Assembly (NCBI GenBank): GCA_943350635.1
Contig: CALRAI010000003.1
Coordinates: 1-52,840 of the forward strand
Source: Candidatus Uhrbacteria bacterium
Lineage (GTDB): Bacteria > Patescibacteriota > Patescibacteriia > UBA9934
Reading direction: 5' to 3'
Length of the DNA: 52,840 nt
The position numbers were made by a program, and so were the translations under genes. Positions 41,903 to 49,684 of this stretch are shown piece by piece. The notes beneath the pieces were generated by a model. That model saw only the letters and a program-made list of their open reading frames with translations. It was not told the DNA's origin and did no database searches. Numbering within the stretch: position 1 is the stretch's first letter; each line of letters starts with the position of its first letter.

Positions 41903-42417
41903 AAAATATTCTCTTTTTACTGGGCACTGCGCGTGAAGGACGTATGAGTGAAAGGGTAGCTCGTTTCGTGGTACGTTGCGCAAAGGAGCGAGGAGATATA
42001 GATGTGGCATTCGTTGACGTTGCAGATTTCTCTCAGTCGAAGACGAAGGGCAATAGTGTCGCGGAGGAGGCGTGGGATGCGTTTTTACAAAAAGCTGATG
42101 GACTCGTGATTATTTCTCCGGAGTACAACCATGGCTATCCGGGAGAACTCAAGCTCTTCTTGGATAACGCGTACGAGGCGTATGCGGGTAAACCGGTCGC
42201 AATCTGCGGAGTGTCTAATGGGTCCGTAGGCGGGGCCAGGATGGCTGAACAATTAAAGCTGGTGTTATCCGCCTTTCAGATGATCGTTATTAATGCCGCT
42301 GTCTATTTTGTAAATGTGGATGAGCATTTTGACGACTCAGGAAATACAAATGCTATGGATCTTTGGAAGAAAAAGGTGAATGGCATGCTCGACCAGGTTA
42401 TCAAATATTCCAAATAA
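41899..42417 (+). CDS. NADPH-dependent FMN reductase family protein
   Basis: The product has 172 residues, starting at the ATG overlapping the previous stop. Flavodoxin-like fold: phosphate loop ILFLLGTAREGRMSERVA, then GLVIISPEYNHGYPGELKLFLDNAY (the SPEYNHxxPG family signature) and VSNGSVGGARMAEQL. These enzymes reduce FMN or quinones/azo compounds with NADPH. Its place ahead of the carotenoid genes may mean redox support for the desaturase, which uses FAD, but that is inference. Confidence 0.88.
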   Translation: MKNILFLLGTAREGRMSERVARFVVRCAKERGDIDVAFVDVADFSQSKTKGNSVAEEAWDAFLQKADGLVIISPEYNHGYPGELKLFLDNAYEAYAGKPVAICGVSNGSVGGARMAEQLKLVLSAFQMIVINAAVYFVNVDEHFDDSGNTNAMDLWKKKVNGMLDQVIKYSK

Positions 42418-42452
42418 GACGCTCAGCCATTTATGAATTTGTCAGCGAGCAT

Positions 42453-43550
42453 ATGCCGGAAGAACCACGGACTGGTAAAATTGCGGTAATTATGGATATG
42501 ACCCTGTTTCAAAATGAATTTTCTCCCTTTCTCAAGGCAACGGTTCATGACCACATTCAAGTATTTACCAAAACAACTCAAGATGCATTTCTCGGAGAGG
42601 CTGTTGAGCATATCAGTATGCTTGTTGGCGGAGGTAAACGCCTCAGGCCGTACCTCTCATCCATCGGATACGTGGCAGGAGGAGGACGGGATCGTGCCTT
42701 AATGATGCGGTTCGGTGTTGCGCTAGAGCTCTTTCATGTTTTTTGCCTCATACACGATGACATTATCGACAAAGCAGCAACACGCCGTAACGTGGCCACT
42801 GTTGAAGCATTTGTCCAGGACCACCTTCGCGCACAGGCTCGGAGAGGCGATCTGAGTCACCTCGCAAAAAGCCATGCGATTCTTCTTGGTGATCTCGTTT
42901 TTTCTTGGGCGTCTCGACACATGTGTGCGACGGCCCTTCTCTCGCCCCTTCCTCAAACTGTACTTGATGAGTATTACGGGATGGTTGATGAGGTAGTCGC
43001 AGGACAAATGATCGATGTCGACACCATGACTCGTGACGAACATGACGAAGGGTTACTCGAGCGAAAAATGTATCTCAAGACTGCGGGCTATTCCTTTGTG
43101 CGGCCCTTACGTCTCGGCCTTCGTCTGTCGGGTAATGCGACGGAAAAATCGCTTGCTGAGATGACTGCCATCGGAACACCCATGGGATTAGCATTCCAAT
43201 TGCAGGATGATGTATTTGATATCACGAGCAGCGTGGATGTGTTAGGCAAGCCGATTTTGTCCGATATTCGCGACGGACAACAAACGTTTCTCACAGCTTT
43301 TGTTGCACAACACGGCACTCCACAAGAAAAACTCTTGCTTGAGCGCGTGATGCATGGATCTGGCAGTGATGAGGATATGCATGCCTTGCGTGAGATACTT
43401 GTAACGAATGGTGCCGTTGCACGGGCTCAGTTTCGCATGAACGAATTGTGGAAAAGTACCAGGCATGCGATTGATCACGCGACGTTTCCTCATGAAATAC
43501 AAGAAGCACTCCATGCGCTCGTTGTTGCACTGCAGTCCCGCGTTCGCTAG
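42453..43550 (+). CDS. crtE: polyprenyl (geranylgeranyl) diphosphate synthase
   Basis: The product has 365 residues from the ATG at 42453; an ATG at 42492 is an alternative. Trans-prenyltransferase motifs are complete: GGKRLRP, first Asp-rich motif LIHDDIIDKAATRR, and second Asp-rich motif FQLQDDVFDI followed by GKP. The enzyme condenses isopentenyl diphosphate with allylic primers. Product length (C15 or C20) cannot be read reliably, but neighbours crtB and crtI imply geranylgeranyl diphosphate. It lies 3 bp ahead of crtB. Confidence 0.88.
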   Translation: MPEEPRTGKIAVIMDMTLFQNEFSPFLKATVHDHIQVFTKTTQDAFLGEAVEHISMLVGGGKRLRPYLSSIGYVAGGGRDRALMMRFGVALELFHVFCLIHDDIIDKAATRRNVATVEAFVQDHLRAQARRGDLSHLAKSHAILLGDLVFSWASRHMCATALLSPLPQTVLDEYYGMVDEVVAGQMIDVDTMTRDEHDEGLLERKMYLKTAGYSFVRPLRLGLRLSGNATEKSLAEMTAIGTPMGLAFQLQDDVFDITSSVDVLGKPILSDIRDGQQTFLTAFVAQHGTPQEKLLLERVMHGSGSDEDMHALREILVTNGAVARAQFRMNELWKSTRHAIDHATFPHEIQEALHALVVALQSRVR

Positions 43551-43553
43551 AGT

Positions 43554-44417
43554 ATGTTTCGCCCCGACGATGTGCGATTTTGTCAGAAACTCATGCGAAA
43601 GCATGGAGTAAGCTATACATTTGCAACGCGCTGGTTCCCTCGTCATATGCGGGAAGCGACAGCGGTACTCTATGCGTTCTTTCGCGTACCCGACGACCTT
43701 GTTGATGAAGCCCACGCCTCAGAAGATGAACGTCGGAAAGCACTACTCGCATGGCGACAGCAGTGGAGGGCCGCACAAGAAGGTGGGGACAGTGGACATC
43801 CTGTGCTTCGGGCCGCGGTTGAGATTTTTCGGGTATATAAAATCCCGTACCGTCTCGGCGATGATTTTCTCGATGCAATGGCGAAAGATATATCGACAGC
43901 AAGATATAGAGCGTATGCGGACTTGGAGGAATATATGTACGGATCAGCGGCTGTTGTCGGTATCATGATGAGTTACGTCATTGGCTATAAAAACGAAACA
44001 ACTCTCGTGAAAGCAAAAGCGTTGGGCGAAGCAATGCAGCTCACAAACTTTCTCCGGGACATCAGAGAGGATTATGACGGGCGCGCGCGCGTCTATATTC
44101 CCCAAGAGGATATGCTACAGTTTAGTGTAACCGATGAGGACATACGCGAACACGCCATGACTCCGGGTTTGATTGCCTTGCTTCGTTTTGAAATCGATAG
44201 AGCGCGTACACTTTATACAAAGGCTGAATCAGGAATAGATGAACTCGCGCCAGAGGGAAGATTTGCGGTACGACTGGCGTCCCGTCTCTATGCGGCGATT
44301 CTCACGAAAATAGAACAAGCAAATTACGACGTATTTCACGGTAGGGCAAAGACATCGTTGTTTGAAAAGATAGCTATAGCCTATTCAGTATGGAGAATAA
44401 CAAAAAACACGCAGTAA
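43554..44417 (+). CDS. crtB: phytoene synthase
   Basis: The 287-residue protein belongs to the squalene/phytoene synthase family. Seen are an early aromatic motif (TFATRWFPRHMREATAVLYAFFR), the first Asp-rich DDLVDE, YMYGSAAVVGIMM, and the second Asp-rich region LTNFLRDIREDYDGRARVYIP. It joins two geranylgeranyl diphosphates head to head to give phytoene. The gene overlaps crtI by 28 bp, so translation is coupled. Confidence 0.9.
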   Translation: MFRPDDVRFCQKLMRKHGVSYTFATRWFPRHMREATAVLYAFFRVPDDLVDEAHASEDERRKALLAWRQQWRAAQEGGDSGHPVLRAAVEIFRVYKIPYRLGDDFLDAMAKDISTARYRAYADLEEYMYGSAAVVGIMMSYVIGYKNETTLVKAKALGEAMQLTNFLRDIREDYDGRARVYIPQEDMLQFSVTDEDIREHAMTPGLIALLRFEIDRARTLYTKAESGIDELAPEGRFAVRLASRLYAAILTKIEQANYDVFHGRAKTSLFEKIAIAYSVWRITKNTQ

Positions 44418-45901
44418 TTATCGGCTCAGGCTTTGGCGGAGTCGGGCTCGCTGCGATGCTTGCAAAAGCGGGATATTCTGTCGACGTGTACGAGAAGAAT
44501 GAAAGCCTCGGTGGGCGCGCAAGCGTATTTGATGCCGAAGGGTTCCATTTTGATATGGGTCCTAGCTGGTATTTGATGCCGGATGTATTCGAGCGATTTT
44601 TCTCTCTGCTCGGTGAAAAGGTTGAGGATCATTTGGATTTAGTGAAACTCTCGCCATCATATCGAGTTTTTTTCAAAGATAAGCAGCGAGTTGTTGATCT
44701 GTATTCAGACATCACTCGCGATGCTGCAACGTTTGAATCAATGGAGCCAGGGGCGGGAAAAGCATTGGAAGAATATTTACGTCAGGCGAAGAAAAAATAT
44801 GAGATCGGCGTCGGAAGATTTGTCTATAAAAACTACGATCATTTTAGGGATTTTTTGACGCGAGAATTTCTTTTCGAGGGAAGAAGGCTCTCTGTCTTCA
44901 CATCAATGCATCGCTATGTCGGGAAATTCTTCAAAAATCCAGACGTCCAAAAGATGCTCCAGCATACGTTACTTTTCTTAGGCAATTCTCCCTATAACGC
45001 ACCGGCGCTCTATTCGATGCTTAGTCACGTCGACTTAGGCCAGGGGGTGTTTTATCCATTGGGAGGCATCGGCAAGGTCATTGAGGCGATTGTTCATATT
45101 GGAAAGAAACACGGCGCACGCTTTCATTGCTCTGCAGCCGTGGAGAAGATTGAAACAAAAAATGGGAAAGTATGCGGCATTCGTCTCGCCTCAGGCGAGT
45201 TCGTTGGCGCTGATATTGTCATTTCAAATGCCGATCTCTTTCATACGAACATGCATCTTCTCTCAAAAGGAGACCGAGAACACGATGATACGTACTGGGA
45301 AAAGAAAGTCATGGCTCCGTCAGCATTTTTACTGTATCTCGGAACGAACAAGAAGTTTCCAAGTGTCACCCACCATAATCTTGTCTTCTCCAAGGATTGG
45401 AAAGAGAACTTCAAGGACATCTTTGACGTTCCCGTTTTGCCCCGGGACCCGTCGTTTTATGTCTGTGCTCCCAGCGTGACCGATTCTCGCGTGGCACCAG
45501 AAGGAAAAGAGAACCTTTTTGTACTTGTACCGATTGCATCAGGCTTAACCTTAAGTAAGGAGGAACTTGATGCATACGAGCAAAAAATATTGTCGACAAT
45601 GGAAACGGAAATGGGCATGGAGGGACTTTGTTCTTCAATCACCTATCGACGAAGATTTGCGGTTGATGATTTTGCGGAACGTTACCATAGCTATCGAGGA
45701 AGCGGCCTGGGGCTGTCGCATACCATTATGCAGACAGCGATTTTTCGCCCCAATACATACAGTAAGCGCGTAAAAGATCTGTATTTTGTCGGTGGCGATA
45801 CGAATCCAGGGATTGGTATGCCGATGTGCCTCGTGAGTGCACAGTTAGTATATAAACGCTTGATCGGAGACAAAACCGACCATCCGCTCACCTCTTTATA
45901 A
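44390..45901 (+). CDS. crtI: phytoene desaturase (CrtI family)
   Basis: The 503-residue enzyme has the N-terminal FAD-binding Rossmann motif HAVIIGSGFGGVGLAAMLAKAG, then YEKNESLGGRA and FDMGPSWYLMPDVF. The C-terminal family signature is YFVGGDTNPGIGMPMCLVSA. The enzyme introduces double bonds into phytoene to form lycopene or neurosporene. Convergent with the UbiA-type gene, the two stop codons overlap by 6 bp. Confidence 0.92.
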   Translation: MENNKKHAVIIGSGFGGVGLAAMLAKAGYSVDVYEKNESLGGRASVFDAEGFHFDMGPSWYLMPDVFERFFSLLGEKVEDHLDLVKLSPSYRVFFKDKQRVVDLYSDITRDAATFESMEPGAGKALEEYLRQAKKKYEIGVGRFVYKNYDHFRDFLTREFLFEGRRLSVFTSMHRYVGKFFKNPDVQKMLQHTLLFLGNSPYNAPALYSMLSHVDLGQGVFYPLGGIGKVIEAIVHIGKKHGARFHCSAAVEKIETKNGKVCGIRLASGEFVGADIVISNADLFHTNMHLLSKGDREHDDTYWEKKVMAPSAFLLYLGTNKKFPSVTHHNLVFSKDWKENFKDIFDVPVLPRDPSFYVCAPSVTDSRVAPEGKENLFVLVPIASGLTLSKEELDAYEQKILSTMETEMGMEGLCSSITYRRRFAVDDFAERYHSYRGSGLGLSHTIMQTAIFRPNTYSKRVKDLYFVGGDTNPGIGMPMCLVSAQLVYKRLIGDKTDHPLTSL

Positions 45902-46720
45902 AATGATGGAAAAGAAAAGGAGCGCACCCATAATTGCGTTAATCGTCGGGAAACGTTTATATGTCGTCATTAATGCCTGATGTGTAGATGAGCGCAATGA
46001 AAACAGCATGAGCATGGCATATACACCAAGCCCAACCCAACCGATGGTGCCGACGGTAAGTCCGGCTATCACACCAGCTGCAATGTAAAAGAGCAGGCAC
46101 AAAATTAACGTATTCTTGGCGCCAAGCGTTGTTGCAACCGTAGGAATTCCCGCCACTTTATCTGCATCAATGTCTGGAACTGCAGAATATGCGTGCATAG
46201 CTGCTGACCAGAATATACCGGCAGCTACGAGAGAAAGATTAAGACTTGTTCCTCCGAATGCAAAATATGCGGCAATGCCTGGCATAACATACAGCGCATT
46301 GAACGCGGAATCGAGAAATGGCCGTGCCTTCGCACGGATTGGTGGAACAGAGTAGAAATACCCAAGGAAGAGAAAGCTAGCACACACAAGAATAGTCCTG
46401 AGATCGAGAATAAAAAGGAGAGGAATAAAAATGATGTTCGAGAGAGCAATGACGCGCCATAGTGAACGGTGTTGGGTACGTAGTACGAGCGGTTCGTACC
46501 CTTTCTTTTTCTCGTTTATCACGTCGGTATCATAATCAAAAATATCATTGACGCCATAAATGAGGAGATTCGCCGGTAGGGTGAAGTACAGTCCAAGGAA
46601 AAGTGCTGCCGCTGAAAATGTACCCGTCCCTGTCTGAAAAGCGGCAGCTGCACCAAGCAAAAATGGCCCTAAAAGATAAATCCAAAAACGAGGACGAGAC
46701 ACGCGAAGGAAGATAAGCAT
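45896..46720 (-). CDS. crtEb: UbiA-family prenyltransferase, likely lycopene elongase
   Basis: The 274-residue membrane protein has about eight helices. UbiA motifs: NDIFDYDTDVINEKKKG (Asp-rich NDxxDxxxD) and YSAVPDIDADKVAGIPT (second Asp-rich). Linkage to crtB and crtI, and family resemblance to bacterial and haloarchaeal lycopene elongases, point to adding C5 units to lycopene toward C45/C50 carotenoids. The start is set at 46720 (residue 25 of the longest frame), because TTGTTA-N17-TATACT lies 11-40 bp upstream, making a short leader. Confidence 0.72.
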   Translation of the reverse strand: MLIFLRVSRPRFWIYLLGPFLLGAAAAFQTGTGTFSAAALFLGLYFTLPANLLIYGVNDIFDYDTDVINEKKKGYEPLVLRTQHRSLWRVIALSNIIFIPLLFILDLRTILVCASFLFLGYFYSVPPIRAKARPFLDSAFNALYVMPGIAAYFAFGGTSLNLSLVAAGIFWSAAMHAYSAVPDIDADKVAGIPTVATTLGAKNTLILCLLFYIAAGVIAGLTVGTIGWVGLGVYAMLMLFSLRSSTHQALMTTYKRFPTINAIMGALLFFSIIL

Positions 46721-46731
46721 ATATACTGCAT

Positions 46732-46760
46732 AGTATAAGCTTCCCGCGGTACGATAACAA
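46732..46760 (-). promoter_or_regulatory. promoter TTGTTA-N17-TATACT for the UbiA gene
   Basis: On the minus strand TTGTTA (46760-46755) and TATACT (46737-46732) have 17-bp spacing. The ATG is at 46720. Confidence 0.65.
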
Positions 46761-46806
46761 TAAACACCATTTGCAATATATGAAGAAAACACCTCGGAGA
46801 ATTATC

Positions 46807-47298
46807 GTGAATGATAAAATGCAGAAAAATTATACGTATACGCTTACCGAGCCAATTGGCCGAAATTTTCATCTTGATTTTACGCCGGAACTCACGCCAA
46901 AAGAGATGCTTGCGTTGGGAGTATTTGGGGGCAAATATATGACCGACTGCAAACAAGAGTTTCCTAAAAGCTGGTTTACGCGTGCGAAGTTTTCACCAGA
47001 ACATCACGATGACACGCTCAACTTCTTTCGCGAACACGCCAGCCAACCGCTAAAAGTTTGGCAGGAAAAGGGATGGATAAATGAAGAACATGATCCTCGC
47101 GGCTGGTTTCAGTGGTACTGCCGCTACTATATGGGTAGACGACTCGACGCCGAGGATGGGCGACAAATCAAGCGCTGGAGAGCTATTGTTCGCCACATCG
47201 CCCAACTCAAGAAACATTGTCGTACCGGAGATATTTCGTGCCGACCAATCCAGCGTCAGGCCATCCTTCATTGGGCCTACGATTCGCGCAACATGTAA
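46807..47298 (+). CDS. conserved protein of unknown function
   Basis: The product has 163 residues from the GTG at 46807, which follows GGAG (46796-46799) by 7 nt; ATGs at 46771 and 46819 are alternatives. The sequence reads like one compact enzyme-like domain with many aromatic and charged residues: FHLDFTPELTPKEMLALGVFGGKYM, CKQEFPKSWF, HDPRGWFQWYCRYYMGRR and RPIQRQAILHWAYDSRNM. I have seen this pattern in many bacteria and fungi but no function is known to me. It is divergent from the UbiA gene; the longest frames overlap at 46771-46792, which supports the shorter starts. The frame reopens in phase after the TAA (see findings). Confidence 0.72.
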   Translation: MNDKMQKNYTYTLTEPIGRNFHLDFTPELTPKEMLALGVFGGKYMTDCKQEFPKSWFTRAKFSPEHHDDTLNFFREHASQPLKVWQEKGWINEEHDPRGWFQWYCRYYMGRRLDAEDGRQIKRWRAIVRHIAQLKKHCRTGDISCRPIQRQAILHWAYDSRNM

Positions 47299-47334
47299 AA
47301 CGGCAAAAAAAGAAAAAAAGATATCAAAGCAGTA

Positions 47335-47481
47335 TTGACGGCGATTGCGATGGGTCCGCTATTTGCCGCTATCGGTGACAGTGCATATCGTGGTTTCGCT
47401 GCAAAGCAAATATGTAAACTCTGTTACCAGCGCCTAACCTTCGTGCAAAAGCTTCTCTCAATGTTTCCGATTTTGTTGTAA
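47335..47481 (+). CDS. short Cys-containing ORF in phase after the 46807 gene
   Basis: After the TAA at 47296 the same frame stays open to the TAA at 47479-47481. A TTG at 47335 or ATG at 47350 could start a product of about 44-48 residues with TAIAMGPLFAAIGDSAYRGF and ICKLCYQRL. It has no Shine-Dalgarno. It could be a small membrane protein, the tail of an interrupted longer gene, or chance. Confidence 0.25.
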   Translation: MTAIAMGPLFAAIGDSAYRGFAAKQICKLCYQRLTFVQKLLSMFPILL

Positions 47482-47484
47482 GAA

Positions 47485-47536
47485 AGTTTTTTGAAACGAA
47501 CAACGCCCGCCTTCTCTTTCGATAGGGCGAGCGTTG
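47485..47536 (-). terminator. terminator of the minus-strand lipoprotein gene
   Basis: CAACGCTCGCC pairs with GGCGGGCGTTG (47501-47536) around a TCGAAAGAG loop, followed on the minus strand by CGTTTCAAAAAA. The loop resembles that at 23307-23338. Confidence 0.65.
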
Positions 47537-47588
47537 CGTGCGTACTGACGTGGTGACGAACAGTGCGCACAGTTCCTGCCGACGGGGT

Positions 47589-48092
47589 CTAGCTCCCTGC
47601 GGCCACCTTGGCGTCGGTCGCGGTCGGCGCGGCGGCGGGATCGCTGGTGCCGAGGTCGGCGGGCGGCTTCGGCGGCACGGGGGCCGCGTCGCAGGCACCG
47701 GACCAGAAGTCCAGGCACTGCGCGATGAGGTCGAGGTCGGTGAGCTTGGTCGCCGACTTGTTGGTGGTGACCAACCGCCCCTCCGTCACGATGTGGCGCG
47801 AGCCATCCACCATGAAGCCCGCCTGGTTGTCGGCGGCGTCCCCGATCTTGAGACCTTGCACCCGGACCGCGCGGGCCTGGGAGCCGTCGCAGACGAAGAG
47901 CGTCGAGCTCCCATCGGCGCCGATCAGGTCGGATGACGACTGGAGCCGACCTTCGTTGTCGAAGCTGGTGAGCGTGACACCCTTCGGCGCGCTGCACGGG
48001 CGACCGCCGGTGTTCTTGGTCGCGGTGGACGAGTTGTTGGCGCAGCCCACCGTGAGGGCGAGGAGGATGAGGAGGGAAAAACGAGCGATCAT
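47589..48092 (-). CDS. GC-rich singleton lipoprotein of unknown function
   Basis: The product has 167 residues. The signal peptide with lipobox (MIARFSLLILLALTVGC) makes it a lipoprotein. The mature part has three more Cys and a Ser/Asn-rich start, with FVCDGSQARAVRV, SRHIVTEGRLV and CLDFWSGACDA. The C-terminus is Pro/Ala-rich. No family was recognised. CTGGAG precedes the ATG by about 8 nt. It has a promoter (48226-48254), a leader of about 120 nt with a GACGAAG/CTTCGTC hairpin, and a terminator. Codon use is strongly GC-biased compared with the adjacent ribosomal operon. Confidence 0.75.
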   Translation of the reverse strand: MIARFSLLILLALTVGCANNSSTATKNTGGRPCSAPKGVTLTSFDNEGRLQSSSDLIGADGSSTLFVCDGSQARAVRVQGLKIGDAADNQAGFMVDGSRHIVTEGRLVTTNKSATKLTDLDLIAQCLDFWSGACDAAPVPPKPPADLGTSDPAAAPTATDAKVAAGS

Positions 48093-48225
48093 GTGAGTCT
48101 CCAGGAGGTGTGTCGGTCAGCCGGATGGCTGATGGCGACGATGATCCGGCAATCCGGGGGTTTGACAGACGAAGAGGGCTTCGTCGTTCAAATCCCTGGA
48201 CTTTGGAGATTTCACATGACAAGGA

Positions 48226-48254
48226 ATAATACCAGAAAATGAGGAAAAGGTCAA
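48226..48254 (-). promoter_or_regulatory. promoter TTGACC-N17-TATTAT for the lipoprotein gene
   Basis: On the minus strand TTGACC (48254-48249) and TATTAT (48231-48226), spacer 17. The 17-mer reading into the -35, TTGGCTAAATATTGACC (48265-48249), closely matches that of the 22377 gene. Confidence 0.65.
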
Positions 48255-48265
48255 TATTTAGCCAA

Positions 48266-48302
48266 CAAAAAATCACTTCCGATTGCTCGGAAGTGATTTT
48301 TC
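48266..48302 (-). terminator. terminator of the infC-rpmI-rplT operon
   Basis: AAAATCACTTCCGA-TTGC-TCGGAAGTGATTTT (48269-48300), perfect stem with a T-run on the minus-strand side. Confidence 0.85.
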
Positions 48303-48304
48303 CC

Positions 48305-48652
48305 TTATTTCTGGGCTGCGGCAACGATTTTTCCGAACACTGCTGGGTGCTTTTCGGCAATCTGCGCAAGGACTTTACGGTCGATGGCGATGTTTGAAAG
48401 CTTGAGCATGTTGATGAAACGGGAGTAGGAAAGGCCGAGTTCGTGAACTGCGGCGTTAATCTTTACCGTCCAAAGGGCTCGGAATGTGCGCTTCTTGGCG
48501 CGGCGGTCGCGGAATGCGTACACACCAGCCTTGAGCATAGCAGGGCGAGCAAGACGAATCTTGCTCTTACGGCCCCACTTGAAGCCCTTTACGCGAGCGA
48601 GCAGGTTCTTTCGGCGCTTAACATGTTGTGTACCTCGTTTTACGCGTGGCAT
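48305..48652 (-). CDS. rplT: large ribosomal subunit protein bL20
   Basis: The 115-residue protein matches bL20 throughout: MPRVKRGTQHVKRRKNLLARVKGF, FRDRRAKKRTFRALW, INAAVHELGLSYSRFINML and DRKVLAQIA. bL20 is an early 50S assembly protein; in many bacteria it also represses its own operon by binding the mRNA. It is the last gene of infC-rpmI-rplT, directly before a strong terminator. Confidence 0.97.
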   Translation of the reverse strand: MPRVKRGTQHVKRRKNLLARVKGFKWGRKSKIRLARPAMLKAGVYAFRDRRAKKRTFRALWTVKINAAVHELGLSYSRFINMLKLSNIAIDRKVLAQIAEKHPAVFGKIVAAAQK

Positions 48653-48661
48653 AATGGAAAA

Positions 48662-48862
48662 TTAGGTGAGATCGTACGGCATCATCGCTTTAAGTGCGCG
48701 ACGGATGGTAACACCGAAGGTAACGTCGGTTCGCTTATTTCGGGTAGTGTTACCAGATTCACGGGAATTGAAGTGGCCTTGGCCAGCTTTTCGCTTGATA
48801 ACAGCTCCGCTTCGTGTGATACGAACGCGTTTTGCCATCGCTTTGTGAGTCTTCATTGCCAT
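48662..48862 (-). CDS. rpmI: large ribosomal subunit protein bL35
   Basis: The 66-residue product has bL35 motifs KTHKAMAKRVRITRSGAVIKRK and GHFNSRESG. It lies 9 bp upstream of rplT in the conserved operon. The start MAMKTHK corresponds to the common MPKMKTHK; an ATG at residue 3 is possible. The C-terminus is a little longer than usual. Confidence 0.93.
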   Translation of the reverse strand: MAMKTHKAMAKRVRITRSGAVIKRKAGQGHFNSRESGNTTRNKRTDVTFGVTIRRALKAMMPYDLT

Positions 48863-48932
48863 ATGTGGGTTTCTAAGATGTGCGAAGGTTAGTGGAAAAT
48901 GCGGTTTCGGTCAAGCGAAACTGGGGAAAGCT

Positions 48933-49490
48933 TTACGTTTGGCGAGCCAAAATCATGTTCATTCTTCCGTCCATCGCCTTTAAGGCGCTTTCTACGCGAA
49001 TAGGGTAGTGCGTTCCAAGTTGCTTCACAAAGTCGTCAAATACGGCTCGGGCAACGTCTCCGTGGGCGCGTTCACGACCGCGAAGGATCATTTCCACCTT
49101 TACTTTATCTCCTTGTTCGAAGAACTTTGCGGCTTGTTCTACGCGAATCTGTAAGTCCCCAGAGCCAATACGCATGGAAAGACGAATACCCTTGATTTCC
49201 ACTTCTTTGCTTTGTGCGCGCTGTTTGCGCATTTCCTTTTCCTTTTGGTATTTGAAGTGGCTATAATCGGCAAATTTACACACTGGCGGCTCTGCCAACG
49301 GCGAAACTTCAATAAGATCCATGCCTTTTTCTGTGGCGAGTGCGATGGCCTTTGCAGTAGGCATTACACCTAGTGGTTTGCCTTCATCGTCAATAACTCG
49401 CACTTCTGGCGCGATAATGTGATGATTCGCCTTAAATTCCTGAATTTCGAACTTTGGTTTCTGAAACCGTCGATGACGATGAATGCGCAT
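48933..49490 (-). CDS. infC: translation initiation factor IF-3
   Basis: The 185-residue protein has the IF-3 N domain (HHIIAPEVRVIDDEGKPLGVMPTAKAIALA, DLIEVSPLAEPPVCK) and C domain (KEVEIKGIRLSMRIGSGDLQIRVEQAAKFF, GDKVKVEMILRGRE). IF-3 keeps the subunits apart and checks the initiator codon. The start here is a plain ATG, not the AUU used in Escherichia coli. It is the first gene of the operon. About 65 bp upstream lies the first arm of palindrome B. Confidence 0.95.
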   Translation of the reverse strand: MRIHRHRRFQKPKFEIQEFKANHHIIAPEVRVIDDEGKPLGVMPTAKAIALATEKGMDLIEVSPLAEPPVCKFADYSHFKYQKEKEMRKQRAQSKEVEIKGIRLSMRIGSGDLQIRVEQAAKFFEQGDKVKVEMILRGRERAHGDVARAVFDDFVKQLGTHYPIRVESALKAMDGRMNMILARQT

Positions 49491-49540
49491 GGCCTTGGGA
49501 TTAAATGTTAGCGGAATGATAGACCAAAACGTGAAAATAT

Positions 49541-49549
49541 GCTACTATT
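49541..49549 (+). promoter_or_regulatory. possible extended -10 (TG-C-TACTAT) for the tmRNA transcript
   Basis: TGCTACTAT would start RNA near 49556, exactly at the first base of palindrome B. No -35 is clear, and nothing promoter-like is seen between B and the tmRNA. Confidence 0.35.
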
Positions 49550-49555
49550 TTGTTA

Positions 49556-49681
49556 ATGGCGTTGTAATTTTAGGCCAGTTTCGATGCGGATCGAGCGAAG
49601 CTTTTGAGGCGTACTTCTTGGTACGTTGAAAAAGTTCGTGAAGAGCCAAGTCGAAAATGGTCAAAATTACAGCGCCATTTC
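49556..49681. repeat. palindromic element B, 5' of tmRNA, with conserved 24-nt core
   Basis: The outer arms (about 49557-49589 and 49648-49680) pair with roughly 27 of 34 matches, for example AATGGCGTTGTAATTTT against AATGGCGCTGTAATTTT. The exact centre is a 24-nt core (49607-49630) containing the hairpin CGTAC-TTCTTG-GTACG. The reverse complement of the whole core occurs at 50130-50153 in element C. It ends 3 bp before the tmRNA. Confidence 0.75.
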
Positions 49682-49684
49682 ATG

